Shown here one piece after another: positions 42,530-52,000 of a stretch of 64,000 nucleotides of DNA. Position 1 is the first letter of the stretch; each line of letters starts with the position of its first letter. The notes under the pieces were generated by a model. It was not told the origin of the DNA. It saw only the letters and a list, made by a program, of their open reading frames with translations, and searched no databases. This DNA is from Arthrobacter antibioticus (GTDB lineage Bacteria; Actinomycetota; Actinomycetes; Actinomycetales; Micrococcaceae). Both the position numbers and the translations under genes were made by a program. The stretch is from NCBI RefSeq assembly GCF_030063205.1, contig NZ_JASISQ010000001.1:361152-425151 (forward strand), in the 5' to 3' direction.

Positions 42530-44298
42530 TACTTCTTCTCCTCGGAGTCGTCACGTGACTCGGACTTTGCAGTCCCTGCGCCTCTACTGCCGACCAATTG
42601 AGTTTCCTTGGCAGCTAGGCGACGCTCGGCAATGGTTTGTCGGCGTTCAGCTTCACCGGCAGCGCGGGCGTTCTTGCCCTTGTGAACCTCTTGGCTCTCT
42701 TCGGGGGTACGGAAACGGCCGGCACCGCGGTACAGCGGCACAGCACCCAACTGGACGGGGTCAAGACCCGAGAAGGCGTGCCCCTCACCAAAGAACTTGG
42801 TGCGTGCAAGTAACTGCAAAGCCGGGTGAGTGAACATGAAGACAACAATGAGGTCGGCAACTGCAGTCAAACCGAGCGTGAAGGCGAAACCCTTAACGCT
42901 GCCAACAGAGACAAAGTACAAGACCAAGGAAGCCAAAATGTTCACTGCCTTGGATGCCAGAATTGTCCGCTTGGCTCGCGCCCAACCGTTTTCAACGGCG
43001 GCAACCAAGCCTCGTCCATCGCGTAGTTCATCCCTGACCCGTTCAAAGTAAACGATGAATGAATCAGCTGTTTGGCCGATGGCCACGATAATGCCCGCCA
43101 CACCGGCCAATGAAAGCCGGTAGTTCTCAGCCCAACCCAACAAGATGATGGCCAGGTAGGTGATTAGACCCGCAATAACCAGGGAAAGAATGGTCACAAA
43201 GCCCAAGGCGCGGTACTGGAACAGCGAGTAAATAACAACCAGGCCAAGACCAATCAAGCCTGCCAACATGCCCATTTCAAGCTGCTGCAGTCCCAGTGTT
43301 GCGGAGATCTGTATTTCGCTTTGGATTTCGAAGCTGATCGGCAGCGAACCAAACTTCAGTTTATCTGAGAGTGACTTTGCGCTGTCTTCCGTGAACTGGC
43401 CTGTGATCGAAGACTGCCCGTCAGTGATGACAGCCATAGAGGACGGCGCCGAAATAACACTGTCGTCAAGAACAATGGCGAAACGGGCCTGCGGATCATT
43501 GGGGTTTGCCTGGTACTTGGCATTCAAGCGCTGGGTAACGTCTTTGAAAGCCTTCGCACCGTCAGGCTTCTGCAATGTCAGCTGCACAGACCACTCATTG
43601 GTTGTGGCGCCTTGGGCACCAGCCTGAAGACCATAGGAAGCAGTTTTGATCCACTTTCCGGGGACCTCAACAGGGCCCAGGATGTATTTGACACCGGAAT
43701 CGGGCTCACAGCTCACAAGAGGCTTATCCGGATCGGATGTGGTGGGCCGTTCAGTCAGCGGAGGGATACAGCTGGTGGCTTCAAACTTTTTCATCAACGC
43801 GGCATCAACCCAGTCAGTGTCGCTGGAATTCACCGGAGCCGCCGTGGGAACAGGAAGCTTGTCTTCTGGGGTTCGCTCAGCCTCTGGAACAGCTCCGCTG
43901 GGAGCCTGCGTTGCCGCAATGACCGGGCGGAAGTTCATGTTGGCGGATGCCTTGATGAGTTCGCGTTCCTGGTCCGTGGGCTTGCCCGGCAGGCTCACAA
44001 CAACGTTGCGTCCACCCTCGGTTGAAATCTCTGCTTCTGAGACACCTGAACCGTCAACACGCTGACGGATGATGGACACGGCCTGATCCAACTGCTCGGA
44101 GGTGATGTTACCGGCACCTTCAACCTTGGGCGCCAGAATCATCTGGGTACCACCCTCGAGATCAAGCCCAAGTTTTGGTGCCCACGTGGCTGCGCCGGCT
44201 AGAACGCCGCCGCCTACTGCCAGGGTGCATGCGATGATGATCGCCGCAAGCCACAGAAGAGTTCTGCGAGCTGTTGACGTGGGACCAGTTCGTGCCAT
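42529..44298 (-). CDS. secD: Protein-export membrane protein SecD
   Basis: Partner of SecF in the Sec auxiliary complex. From the ATG at 44298 (AAGGA seven bases upstream) it has 589 residues. The D1 motif LGLDLEGGTQMIL, the long extracytoplasmic P1 domain (about 60-370, with inserted Ser/Thr/Pro-rich segment near 145-170) and the later QTADSFIVYFERVRDE motif are visible. The C-terminus is a basic cytoplasmic tail. A 12-bp tandem repeat lies just upstream of its Shine-Dalgarno. Confidence 0.97.
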   Translation of the reverse strand: MARTGPTSTARRTLLWLAAIIIACTLAVGGGVLAGAATWAPKLGLDLEGGTQMILAPKVEGAGNITSEQLDQAVSIIRQRVDGSGVSEAEISTEGGRNVVVSLPGKPTDQERELIKASANMNFRPVIAATQAPSGAVPEAERTPEDKLPVPTAAPVNSSDTDWVDAALMKKFEATSCIPPLTERPTTSDPDKPLVSCEPDSGVKYILGPVEVPGKWIKTASYGLQAGAQGATTNEWSVQLTLQKPDGAKAFKDVTQRLNAKYQANPNDPQARFAIVLDDSVISAPSSMAVITDGQSSITGQFTEDSAKSLSDKLKFGSLPISFEIQSEIQISATLGLQQLEMGMLAGLIGLGLVVIYSLFQYRALGFVTILSLVIAGLITYLAIILLGWAENYRLSLAGVAGIIVAIGQTADSFIVYFERVRDELRDGRGLVAAVENGWARAKRTILASKAVNILASLVLYFVSVGSVKGFAFTLGLTAVADLIVVFMFTHPALQLLARTKFFGEGHAFSGLDPVQLGAVPLYRGAGRFRTPEESQEVHKGKNARAAGEAERRQTIAERRLAAKETQLVGSRGAGTAKSESRDDSEEKK

Positions 44299-44310
44299 CA
44301 AGGGATCCTT

Positions 44311-44346
44311 CTATTGGTCAAGCTATTGGTCAAGCTATTAGTCAAA
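44311..44346. repeat. 12-bp tandem repeat upstream of secD
   Basis: CTATTGGTCAAG occurs twice exactly (44311-44322 and 44323-44334), followed by a third copy with two changes. It is noncoding and ends close to the secD ribosome binding site, so it lies in the mRNA leader between yajC and secD. Confidence 0.92.
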
Positions 44347-44437
44347 GAGTGCGGCAACGCTCCGCGCAGTTATGAACATGACAATGCTGCTGTGCCCAGA
44401 AACTTCACAGGCCCAGCAGCTGCCAACCCGGATATGG

Positions 44438-44878
44438 TTAGTTGTCTTTGTTGTTTTCGTTCTTCAGGCGTTCGATCGAGTCCTCTGCGGACTCTCCTGA
44501 CTCTGACGCCTTGTCCAGGTTTAGTGTCAGTGAAGATGCATCATCAGGGACAATGGTTTCTTCATCCGCGGCAGTGATGATCTTGGCAACAGTCTGACGG
44601 TGCACAGTTGCTGTGGTGCCGGGGGAGATTTCCAACAGAATTTTGTTTTCTTCCTCATCAATGGCAAGAACCTTGCCGAAGAGGCCAAAGTTAGTCATCA
44701 TCTCAACGCCGGGCGCCAGCTTGGAACGCTGCTCCTGCGCTGCTGCTTTGGTCTTTTTTTGTTTGCGGACCATCATGAAGATGAGCAGGCCAAACATGGC
44801 GAACAAAAGAAGGTTCATGGGGCTCAGGAAACCCGCCTGCGGGGCGGGGTCGTTGGCCAATATACTGCTAAAAGACAC
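44438..44878 (-). CDS. yajC: Preprotein translocase subunit YajC
   Basis: Small accessory protein of the Sec translocase. The 146-residue protein has one transmembrane helix (about 20-39), a charged KQKKTKAAAQEQ segment, and the YajC signature LAPGVEMMTNFGLFGKVLA. The C-terminal half is acidic and disordered, longer than in Escherichia coli. The start is GTG. It is upstream of secD and secF, a standard order. Confidence 0.95.
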   Translation of the reverse strand: MSFSSILANDPAPQAGFLSPMNLLLFAMFGLLIFMMVRKQKKTKAAAQEQRSKLAPGVEMMTNFGLFGKVLAIDEEENKILLEISPGTTATVHRQTVAKIITAADEETIVPDDASSLTLNLDKASESGESAEDSIERLKNENNKDN

Positions 44879-45159
44879 AGCTGGGATTCCATTCGTCTAA
44901 GTAAGTGGTGGAGGCCCGGCACGGAGCGAACGTGCCCGACGTCATAACAGTCTAGGGGGTAAAGCTGAACTTCGAGTCAGAATCTGCACTCAAATGCACA
45001 CATCGTTGTAAAAGATTCCCCAAACACAGCTGCTTGTCGTGTGCTGTTCTCTCTTGAGAACTAAATTTTTTCACGCCCTTACCTCTGCACTATCTGTGTG
45101 TCCGTCCGAGCCCGCTGGACAGAGCTGAACGTCCACGCACGCATCGAGCGTTGCGCTGA

Positions 45160-46290
45160 CTAAGTCTCCAGCTGTTCCTCCTCGTAGGGGAGCATGGCTG
45201 CTGCTACGGCGTTTCCGGGCATCTTTAGCCCAAGGTGCTCCCACGCGGCTGGAAGGGCAATGCGTCCCCGCGGAGTCCGGCCCAACAATCCCTCGCGTAC
45301 CAGGAACGGCTCGGCAACCGTTTCAACAGTTTCAGGTTCCTCCCCGACCGCAATGGCAAGTGTGGAGAGTCCCACAGGTCCGCCATTGAATTTCTTCACC
45401 AACGCCTCCAGCACCGATCTATCCAAACGGTCGAGGCCTTTTACATCAACCTCATACATGTCAAGGGCCGCCGATGCTGTGCGTGCATCAATCGTTTCAA
45501 CCCCGTGCACCAGCGCCCAATCACGTACTCGGCGCAGGAGCCGGTTTGCGATGCGAGGAGTTCCCCGGGACCGGCCAGCAATCTCCGAAAAACCAGCACT
45601 AGTTAGTTTTAGATCCATCATGCCGGCAGAACGGCGCAGGACAAGCTCCAGCTCAGCCACCGAATAGAATTCCAGATGCCCGGTAAACCCAAAACGGTCA
45701 CGCAGCGGCCCGGGCAACAAGCCTGCGCGCGTTGTGGCACCCACGAGGGTAAACGATGGCAATTCCAGCGGAATAGCTGTGGCCCCGGCTCCTTTTCCCA
45801 CAATGATGTCAACCCGGAAGTCCTCCATGGCCATATAAAGCATTTCCTCAGCCGGGCGGGACATCCGGTGGATCTCATCGAGGAAGAGTACCTCGCCTTC
45901 AGACAACGAAGACAAAATGGCGGCAAGGTCACCAGCATGCTGGATGGCCGGTCCGGAACTGATTCGAAGGGGTGCGTTCATTTCCGCAGCCACAATCATG
46001 GCCAGAGTAGTTTTGCCCAACCCTGGGGGGCCGGACATCAACACGTGGTCGGCGCTACGGCCCCGGATCTTTGATGCTGCCAACACTAGCGCAAGCTGCT
46101 TACGCACCCGCTCCTGGCCAACAAAGTCATCAAGATTTTTGGGCCGCAGCGCTGCTTCGAGTTCGCGTTCTGCCGGTTCCACAAGAGGCGCGGCCAGTTC
46201 GCGTGCGGCACTTGGTCCGGCGGGGGCGCCGCCGTTACCGATGCTGATCTGCCCAGGCAGCAACGGTGTTGGTTCTTCTACACCAGCCAT
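45160..46290 (-). CDS. ruvB: Holliday junction ATP-dependent helicase RuvB
   Basis: Motor that drives branch migration of Holliday junctions. The 376-residue AAA+ protein carries [12 protein letters not shown], Walker [12 protein letters not shown], Walker [10 protein letters not shown] and sensor 1 [12 protein letters not shown]. The N-terminus is extended by about 35 Pro/Ala-rich residues. It begins three bases after ruvA. A 281-base gap, without an obvious gene, separates it from yajC. Confidence 0.98.
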   Translation of the reverse strand: MAGVEEPTPLLPGQISIGNGGAPAGPSAARELAAPLVEPAERELEAALRPKNLDDFVGQERVRKQLALVLAASKIRGRSADHVLMSGPPGLGKTTLAMIVAAEMNAPLRISSGPAIQHAGDLAAILSSLSEGEVLFLDEIHRMSRPAEEMLYMAMEDFRVDIIVGKGAGATAIPLELPSFTLVGATTRAGLLPGPLRDRFGFTGHLEFYSVAELELVLRRSAGMMDLKLTSAGFSEIAGRSRGTPRIANRLLRRVRDWALVHGVETIDARTASAALDMYEVDVKGLDRLDRSVLEALVKKFNGGPVGLSTLAIAVGEEPETVETVAEPFLVREGLLGRTPRGRIALPAAWEHLGLKMPGNAVAAAMLPYEEEQLET

Positions 46291-46293
46291 CGT

Positions 46294-46923
46294 CTACCGC
46301 GCACCGTTCTTCGCCCTGGTGTTATCTTGGCCCAGCCAACGTAGTGTGGCACGCAAAACAGCGGGCACGTTGGCGCCCTCGGCCAGCTCAGGTTCTGCCG
46401 CCAGAGCGGCGTCAATAGCCTTCAAAGCATCCTTCTCATTCCAGCCAAGACTTGTCATGGCTGCTACGACCTGGTCTTTCCACTCAAGCGCGGCCGCAGG
46501 CGCCGAAGCAATCGGGGCACCTGTGGGTTTGAGTTTTCCTTTGAGCTCAAGGACTATCCGGCCAGCAACCTTGGGCCCCACACCCGGAACCTTTGTAAAC
46601 ACTTTGCCGTCTCCTGTGTCCACGCCGATTCTGATGCTCTCAGGCTCCAGCACCGACAAAATAGCCAATGCCAACCGGGGACCAATTCCGCTCACTGAGA
46701 GCAGCACCTCAAACACTTCACGCTCTTGTTCATCCGCGAACCCATACAGGGTCATTGAATCTTCACGAATAATCATGGCAGTGGTGAGGCGCACCTCATC
46801 CCCCAGCCGCAAGCCGCCGAGAGTCTTTGGTGTTGCGTGCACCAGCATGCCCACCCCGTTGACATCAATGACGGCCTGAGCCAAGGAAAGTGCGGCCACA
46901 GGCCCACGGACAAAACTGATCAT
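46294..46923 (-). CDS. ruvA: Holliday junction DNA-binding protein RuvA
   Basis: Tetramer that binds the four-way junction and recruits RuvB. From the ATG at 46923 it has 209 residues beginning MISFVRGPVAAL. The two helix-hairpin-helix motifs are in LLSVSGIGPRLALAIL and FTKVPGVGPKVAGRIV. The C-terminal domain III (WNEKDALKAIDAAL) binds RuvB. An upstream ATG at 46947 adds eight non-conserved residues. It lies between ruvC and ruvB. Confidence 0.97.
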   Translation of the reverse strand: MISFVRGPVAALSLAQAVIDVNGVGMLVHATPKTLGGLRLGDEVRLTTAMIIREDSMTLYGFADEQEREVFEVLLSVSGIGPRLALAILSVLEPESIRIGVDTGDGKVFTKVPGVGPKVAGRIVLELKGKLKPTGAPIASAPAAALEWKDQVVAAMTSLGWNEKDALKAIDAALAAEPELAEGANVPAVLRATLRWLGQDNTRAKNGAR

Positions 46924-46998
46924 TAGAACTTCTCCTGACAAAACCAAACTGACTGGTGGCTACACACTAACAAGCATATAGAACATACGTACTAACAC

Positions 46999-47586
46999 CT
47001 AGTGCCAGGTGGAGCCCGGTTTTTCCTTGTTTTTCTTAACTCTTGCCTTACTTTCAGCCTCACGCCAAAGCTGTTGCGCCGCCGTCGAACTTTGGGAGTT
47101 TGTAGAAAAAGAGCCACCGCTGCGCCAGGCATGGGCAATAGCAAGGGCCAGCGCATCGGCTGCGTCGGCGGGGCGGGGCGGCTCATCCAGCCTTAACAAC
47201 CGGGTAACCATAGCCGTGACGTGTTCCTTATCGGCCCGCCCATTGCCGGTGACAGCCGCCTTGACCTCGGAGGGAGTGTGCATGGCCACGGGAATCCCAC
47301 GGCGCGCGGCGGCCACCATCACCACCCCTGACACTTGGGCCACGCCCATCACCGTACTGAGGTTGGTTTGGGCAAACACACGCTCTATCGCCAAAACATC
47401 AGGCTTAAACGCGTCCAGCCACTGATCAACCGCATCCGCGATCACCAGTAGCCGGGCGTCAAGGGAAAGCTCATGTGAACTCCCCACCACCCCAACCCCC
47501 ACCAAGGTGGCCGTGCGGTTGGGGGCCACGTCAACCACGCCGAGCCCACACCGGGTTAGACCCGGGTCAACACCTAAAACACGCAG
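46999..47586 (-). CDS. ruvC: Holliday junction resolvase RuvC
   Basis: Endonuclease that resolves Holliday junctions. The catalytic core is complete: the first Asp in [11 protein letters not shown], Glu in IERVF, and the late [14 protein letters not shown]. The family start falls at LRVLGVDPG. The only ATG in frame, at 47670, lies inside yebC and would add 28 Lys-rich residues. No ATG, GTG or TTG lies between it and the conserved start, but AAGGA stands seven bases before CTG 47586. I therefore propose CTG (195 residues); ATG 47670 (223 residues) is the alternative. Confidence 0.85.
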   Translation of the reverse strand: MRVLGVDPGLTRCGLGVVDVAPNRTATLVGVGVVGSSHELSLDARLLVIADAVDQWLDAFKPDVLAIERVFAQTNLSTVMGVAQVSGVVMVAAARRGIPVAMHTPSEVKAAVTGNGRADKEHVTAMVTRLLRLDEPPRPADAADALALAIAHAWRSGGSFSTNSQSSTAAQQLWREAESKARVKKNKEKPGSTWH

Positions 47587-47632
47587 TTTTGGGTCCTTTT
47601 CCTTTTTATCTTCTACGAGATTCTGAAACTTC

Positions 47633-48397
47633 TTAGTCTTCTTTGTCTTCTTCCAGAGCGGCCAGGACATCGGCGCTCATGTCTGCATTTGAGTAGATAT
47701 TTTGGACGTCATCCAGGTCTTCCAGCGCGTCGTAGAGTTTCATAAATTTGCGCGCGTTCTCCACATCAAGTTCCACCTGCATGGAGGGAACGAAACCCGC
47801 TTCGTCACTTTCGTATTCGATGCCAGCGGCTGTTAGAGCTTCACGGACGGATGGCAGATCCTGCGGATCGGAGATAACTTCAAAGCTCTCCCCATGATCC
47901 TTGACCTCTTCTGCGCCTGCATCCAGCACGGCCATGAGCAAGTCATCTTCGGTCAGGTCATTCTTCTGCAAACCAACAATGCCCTTGCGAGTAAACATGT
48001 AGGCAACGGATCCGGGGTCACCCATGTTGCCTCCGTTGCGGCCCACCGCGAGGCGGACCTCGGAAGCTGCACGATTCTTATTATCGGTGAGACATTCAAT
48101 CAGGATGGCCGAACCTTGCGGACCGTAACCTTCATACATGATGGTCTGGTAGTCAACTGCGTCACCGAGCTGGCCGGAACCGCGTTTGATGGCGCGTTCG
48201 ATGTTATCTGCCGGAACTGACGTCTTTTTGGCTTTCGTGACGGCGAGTTCAAGGGCAGGGTTGCCCACCAAGTCAGCTCCACCACCACGTGCAGCAACTT
48301 CAATGGTCTTGATGAGCTTGGCAAACGACTTTGCTCGGCGGCTATCAAGAATGGCCTTTTTGTGCTTGGTCGTTGCCCATTTGGAGTGGCCTGACAT
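47633..48397 (-). CDS. yebC: YebC/PmpR-family transcriptional regulatory protein
   Basis: YebC family protein, earlier called a transcriptional regulator and in recent work linked to translation of proline stretches. The 254 residues have the standard start [17 protein letters not shown], the YEGYGPQG segment and the [11 protein letters not shown] region. It overlaps the extended frame of ruvC but not the CTG start I propose. It follows pdxT by two bases. Confidence 0.96.
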   Translation of the reverse strand: MSGHSKWATTKHKKAILDSRRAKSFAKLIKTIEVAARGGGADLVGNPALELAVTKAKKTSVPADNIERAIKRGSGQLGDAVDYQTIMYEGYGPQGSAILIECLTDNKNRAASEVRLAVGRNGGNMGDPGSVAYMFTRKGIVGLQKNDLTEDDLLMAVLDAGAEEVKDHGESFEVISDPQDLPSVREALTAAGIEYESDEAGFVPSMQVELDVENARKFMKLYDALEDLDDVQNIYSNADMSADVLAALEEDKED

Positions 48398-48399
48398 AG

Positions 48400-49086
48400 T
48401 TACGCTTCTCCTTTAATCATCCGAATAAACAGTTCATGGATGCGGCGCTCCCCTGTCACTTCCGGGTGGAAGGAGGTGGCCAGCAAATGCCTGGTACGAA
48501 CGGCGACTGCACGAACTTCTAAATCAATCCTATCGTTTAGTGCAGCTCGGGGCGGTTTCACAGTGGCCAGCACTTCCACGTTGGGCCCCACACGCTCGAC
48601 CCAGGGTGCCCGGATGAACACAGCATGTAGAGGAATTTCGGGCTCCCCCGGCTGGGTTAGACCGTGGAACTGAAGTTCGGTTTCAAAGGAATCCACCTGC
48701 CGGCCAAAGGCGTTGCGGCGCACTGTAATGTCCAGGCCACCGAAGGTACATTGCGGATTCCCGGACCCGTCGGTCGCGGGATCGGCGATTTCATCTGCAA
48801 GCAGGATCATGCCCGCGCAGCTGCCGTAAACGGGCATTCCTGCTGCAATACGGTCAATCAGCGGCTCGCGCATGCCAAAAATGCGGCTGAGTTTATCGAT
48901 CGTGGTTGACTCCCCACCCGGGATCACCAGCCCGTCAACCCCGGCCAGTTCACTCGGACGGCGCACCCCCACTGCCTTTGCACCGCAATCCATCAGCGCA
49001 TTCGCGTGCTCTCTGACGTCGCCTTGCAATGCCAAAATGCCAATAGTTGGTCCGGACGAGGTGGCGGAAGTGGTTTTAAAAGTCAC
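48400..49086 (-). CDS. pdxT: Pyridoxal 5'-phosphate synthase glutaminase subunit
   Basis: Hydrolyses glutamine and passes ammonia to PdxS for vitamin B6 synthesis. From the GTG at 49086 it has 228 residues; starts at 49110 (ATG) and 49170 are also in frame. The class I amidotransferase signature is present: [10 protein letters not shown], the nucleophile Cys in YGSCAGMI, and the His-Glu in [15 protein letters not shown]. Its normal partner pdxS is not adjacent but lies 6.8 kb away, past four other genes. Confidence 0.95.
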   Translation of the reverse strand: MTFKTTSATSSGPTIGILALQGDVREHANALMDCGAKAVGVRRPSELAGVDGLVIPGGESTTIDKLSRIFGMREPLIDRIAAGMPVYGSCAGMILLADEIADPATDGSGNPQCTFGGLDITVRRNAFGRQVDSFETELQFHGLTQPGEPEIPLHAVFIRAPWVERVGPNVEVLATVKPPRAALNDRIDLEVRAVAVRTRHLLATSFHPEVTGERRIHELFIRMIKGEA

Positions 49087-49220
49087 CGTTTCATCATAGA
49101 TGGGCCTCATCTCACACAGGGAACTTCGTCTACGCGCCGGAGCGGATGGACCGCGTAGCTCTGCAAGCAAGTAGCATTGTCCGCAGGACTGACGTACTAC
49201 AGAGACGAGGAACTTAGAGT

Positions 49221-51905
49221 ATGTGCGGAATCGCTGGTTACTACGGTTATGGGGAAGATCTATCCCTGTTACAGCAGATGAATGCGTGCATGGTGCACCG
49301 CGGCCCCGATGGTGAGGGTGTGTACACGCACGGCAACGTAGGACTGGCCCATCGCCGTCTTTCCATCATTGATGTGGCCCACGGCCAGGAGCCAATGTAC
49401 AGCGCGGACGGGCAGACAGTTCTGGTCTACAACGGCGAAGTGTACAACTACCTCGACCTGCGAGCCGAGCTAGAAGCCCTGGGACGAGTTTTCACCACCC
49501 AATCGGACACCGAAGTTGTGTTGCAATCCTACGAGCAGTGGGGGGACGCGGCCTTCGATAAATTTAACGGAATGTTTGGTTTCGCCATTCATGACCTCAA
49601 AAACAACCGTCTGGTGCTAGCCCGCGATCACTTCGGCATCAAACCTCTGTACTACGCCACGGCAGGTACTGCCGAGGCTCCCACCCTGCTCTTTGGCTCA
49701 GAAATCAAGCCCTTGTTGGCCACCAACAAGCTTGAACGCAGTGTTGATGAGCGCATTTTGTTCCGCTACCTGCAGTTTAGAATCCACGACGACGAGCCAG
49801 CCACGTTCTTTGCCGGCGTGCAGAAGCTGATGCCAGGGGAGAAACTGGTGGTCAATACCGCAGATTCCGAGGCTGGAGTAGCCGGGACCGTGCGCATCAG
49901 TTCTTACACTCGGTTCAAAGAAGAACTCGCGGAGCTCGCCAAGATTGAAACCCCGTACTCACAGGCTGTCATTGACGAGTACCGGGACCGTTTCACCGAA
50001 GGTGTGCGCCTGCGTCTGCAGTCAGAAGTCCCCGTAGGCACCGCCTTGTCAGGGGGCCTGGACTCTTCCGCCGTCGTGGCAACTATCAACAAGCTCATGC
50101 AGGAAAATGCTGCCGCAACTGATTCTTTGGGCGCCAAGCAGCAAACATTTTCGGCTGTGTTCCCAAACTCCATCAATGATGAAGAGAAATACGCAGATGC
50201 CGTCCTCGCCCGGTGCGAGGGCAATGTCATCAGCCACAAGATTTTGCCGCAGCCAAGTGAGTTTGTTGAAGATCTGGAAGATTTTGTGCGGACCATGGAG
50301 GAGCCTGTCATCTCCTCGGGTCCTTATGCCCAGTATCAGGTCATGCGCGAGGCCTCCAAGCATGTCTCAGTGCTGCTTGATGGTCAGGGCGCCGATGAGA
50401 TGATGGCCGGATACATCCCCTATTACTTCGCCTACTTGCGCCAGCTCAAAAAGAACGGCCAGAACGCGAAACTTGCCAAGGAGCTTGTGGCGAGTTCAGA
50501 TATCCTGTTCCGGCTCGCTCGTTTCCGGATTCAAGGCAAGCTCACCTTTAAGAAAGAAGTGGGCATTTCTGCCCTGCTGGATAAGAAGTTCACGGCAAAA
50601 TACAAGGCCGAAAAATTCGCCAACATCGCCGATAACTTGAAGCTGCGCCTCATCGATGACCTGTTCCACAAGTCATTGCCTGCTGTGCTGCGTTATGAAG
50701 ACAAGAACACCATGCGATTTTCCTTGGAGGGCCGCGTGCCGTTCTTGGACAAAGAAGTGGTGAAGTTCCTGTTCAGCCTTGACGATGAGTCAATCATCAA
50801 AGGCGGTTGGAACAAGCGGATCTTGCGCGATGCTACACGAGACTTGCTCCCGGAAATGATCAGCAACCGTCGCAACAAAATTGGTTTCACCACTCCTGAA
50901 GCTGAATGGTTTTCACACATGAAAGAGAAGATCTATGAGATCTTCCTTTCCAGCTCCTTTGGTGCCCGCCCGTACTGGAACCAGGACGCGGTTATTTACG
51001 CGTTCGAGGAACTCCTCAGCGGCAAGAGCTCAGGTTCCACCATGGTGTTCTGGCGTTTGATCAACACTGAGTTGTGGTTGCGCGAGTTCTTTGACGAGCC
51101 TGAAATCAAGGCCGGCATTGAGGGTAAGAGCGATTACATTCCCAACGCGGACAAGCAATTAAACATCAGCGTGCCAGGCGGTGCCGGAACTTTCCGACGT
51201 TACCCGCTGCGCACAGAGGTTTTCTACAAAGAAACCGACTTTGATCCCACGGCCATGACGTATGTGAAACGCTTTTTTGATGGCCTGCCCACAGCTGGCG
51301 GGGACCATGGCACGGCCACTGCTGACACACCGTGGTACTTGTTTGTCTCTGAAAAGATTGTTGCCATGACCCAGGGCCGCTCCATTCCTGTCTGGGACAT
51401 CAAGGTCAGCAATGCTGCACGCTTTTTCAGTAAGTTTGTAACCCGCAACCCGGGCGGCATTGGATTAGCCAGTCCATGGTCAATGCAGCTTGCCATCGAC
51501 GAGGTGGGTTTGCCGCGCATTATGTACGCCTCGGCCCGCAGCGTCATCGGTAAGCTCCAAGGAAAATCCGGGGTATTTTACGAAGTGGTGGGCCACAATA
51601 TCAACGCCATCGATGGTGCCGCCGGATACCAGGTTGGCACCTCAACCCACTCGGTAAAGTACGCCCCTATCGACCCCGACGGCGTAGCAGCCCGCTTGAG
51701 CGCCTTGGTGCGGGCAAGCGTTCCGGCAGAGTTCGCAGCAACCTTTGCGGGAACAGCCATCATGGACGCCAACGATCTGGGAGTTGTTGCCTTGGGCCAT
51801 GACACCGCCCTGACCACGGCAGTCCTTGAGGACATCTTCCGTGACAACCCACAGGGACAGACCACCGAGACCACTCCGATGTCTCTGGTGTTCACCCAAA
51901 AGTAG
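49221..51905 (+). CDS. asnB: Asparagine synthetase (glutamine-hydrolysing) fused to a CofE-like domain
   Basis: An 894-residue protein, about 250 longer than usual AsnB. Residues 2-190 are a class II glutaminase with the catalytic Cys2 ([11 protein letters not shown]). Residues about 210-640 are the ATP-dependent amide synthase; the PP-loop [11 protein letters not shown] is at 275-285. From about 660 a further domain begins ([15 protein letters not shown]) with [42 protein letters not shown]; this matches my knowledge of the F420-0:gamma-glutamyl ligase (CofE, PF01996) family. The join is in one frame with no stop. What the added domain does here is unknown; it might link glutamyl or amide transfer to the synthetase. 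AsnB function is well supported. Confidence 0.85.
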   Translation: MCGIAGYYGYGEDLSLLQQMNACMVHRGPDGEGVYTHGNVGLAHRRLSIIDVAHGQEPMYSADGQTVLVYNGEVYNYLDLRAELEALGRVFTTQSDTEVVLQSYEQWGDAAFDKFNGMFGFAIHDLKNNRLVLARDHFGIKPLYYATAGTAEAPTLLFGSEIKPLLATNKLERSVDERILFRYLQFRIHDDEPATFFAGVQKLMPGEKLVVNTADSEAGVAGTVRISSYTRFKEELAELAKIETPYSQAVIDEYRDRFTEGVRLRLQSEVPVGTALSGGLDSSAVVATINKLMQENAAATDSLGAKQQTFSAVFPNSINDEEKYADAVLARCEGNVISHKILPQPSEFVEDLEDFVRTMEEPVISSGPYAQYQVMREASKHVSVLLDGQGADEMMAGYIPYYFAYLRQLKKNGQNAKLAKELVASSDILFRLARFRIQGKLTFKKEVGISALLDKKFTAKYKAEKFANIADNLKLRLIDDLFHKSLPAVLRYEDKNTMRFSLEGRVPFLDKEVVKFLFSLDDESIIKGGWNKRILRDATRDLLPEMISNRRNKIGFTTPEAEWFSHMKEKIYEIFLSSSFGARPYWNQDAVIYAFEELLSGKSSGSTMVFWRLINTELWLREFFDEPEIKAGIEGKSDYIPNADKQLNISVPGGAGTFRRYPLRTEVFYKETDFDPTAMTYVKRFFDGLPTAGGDHGTATADTPWYLFVSEKIVAMTQGRSIPVWDIKVSNAARFFSKFVTRNPGGIGLASPWSMQLAIDEVGLPRIMYASARSVIGKLQGKSGVFYEVVGHNINAIDGAAGYQVGTSTHSVKYAPIDPDGVAARLSALVRASVPAEFAATFAGTAIMDANDLGVVALGHDTALTTAVLEDIFRDNPQGQTTETTPMSLVFTQK

Positions 51906-51936
51906 TCCCTCCGCAGGTCGGGCAACGAAGCAAACC

Positions 51937-51974
51937 AAGGACGACGGCGAAACTCTCGTTTCGCCGTCGTCCTT
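51937..51974 (+). terminator. Terminator after asnB
   Basis: A perfect 16-bp stem (AAGGACGACGGCGAAA and its complement) with a 6-base loop, ending 26 bases before the start of the peptidase gene. Confidence 0.85.
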
Positions 51975-52000
51975 ACGTTAAACCATGAAAGAGTCAAAGA

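Noticed and set aside
45033-45073. Inverted repeat GTTCTC/GAGAAC followed by T-run as terminator
   Set aside because: The stem is only six base pairs, and the T-run is on the plus strand, opposite to the direction of yajC and ruvB.
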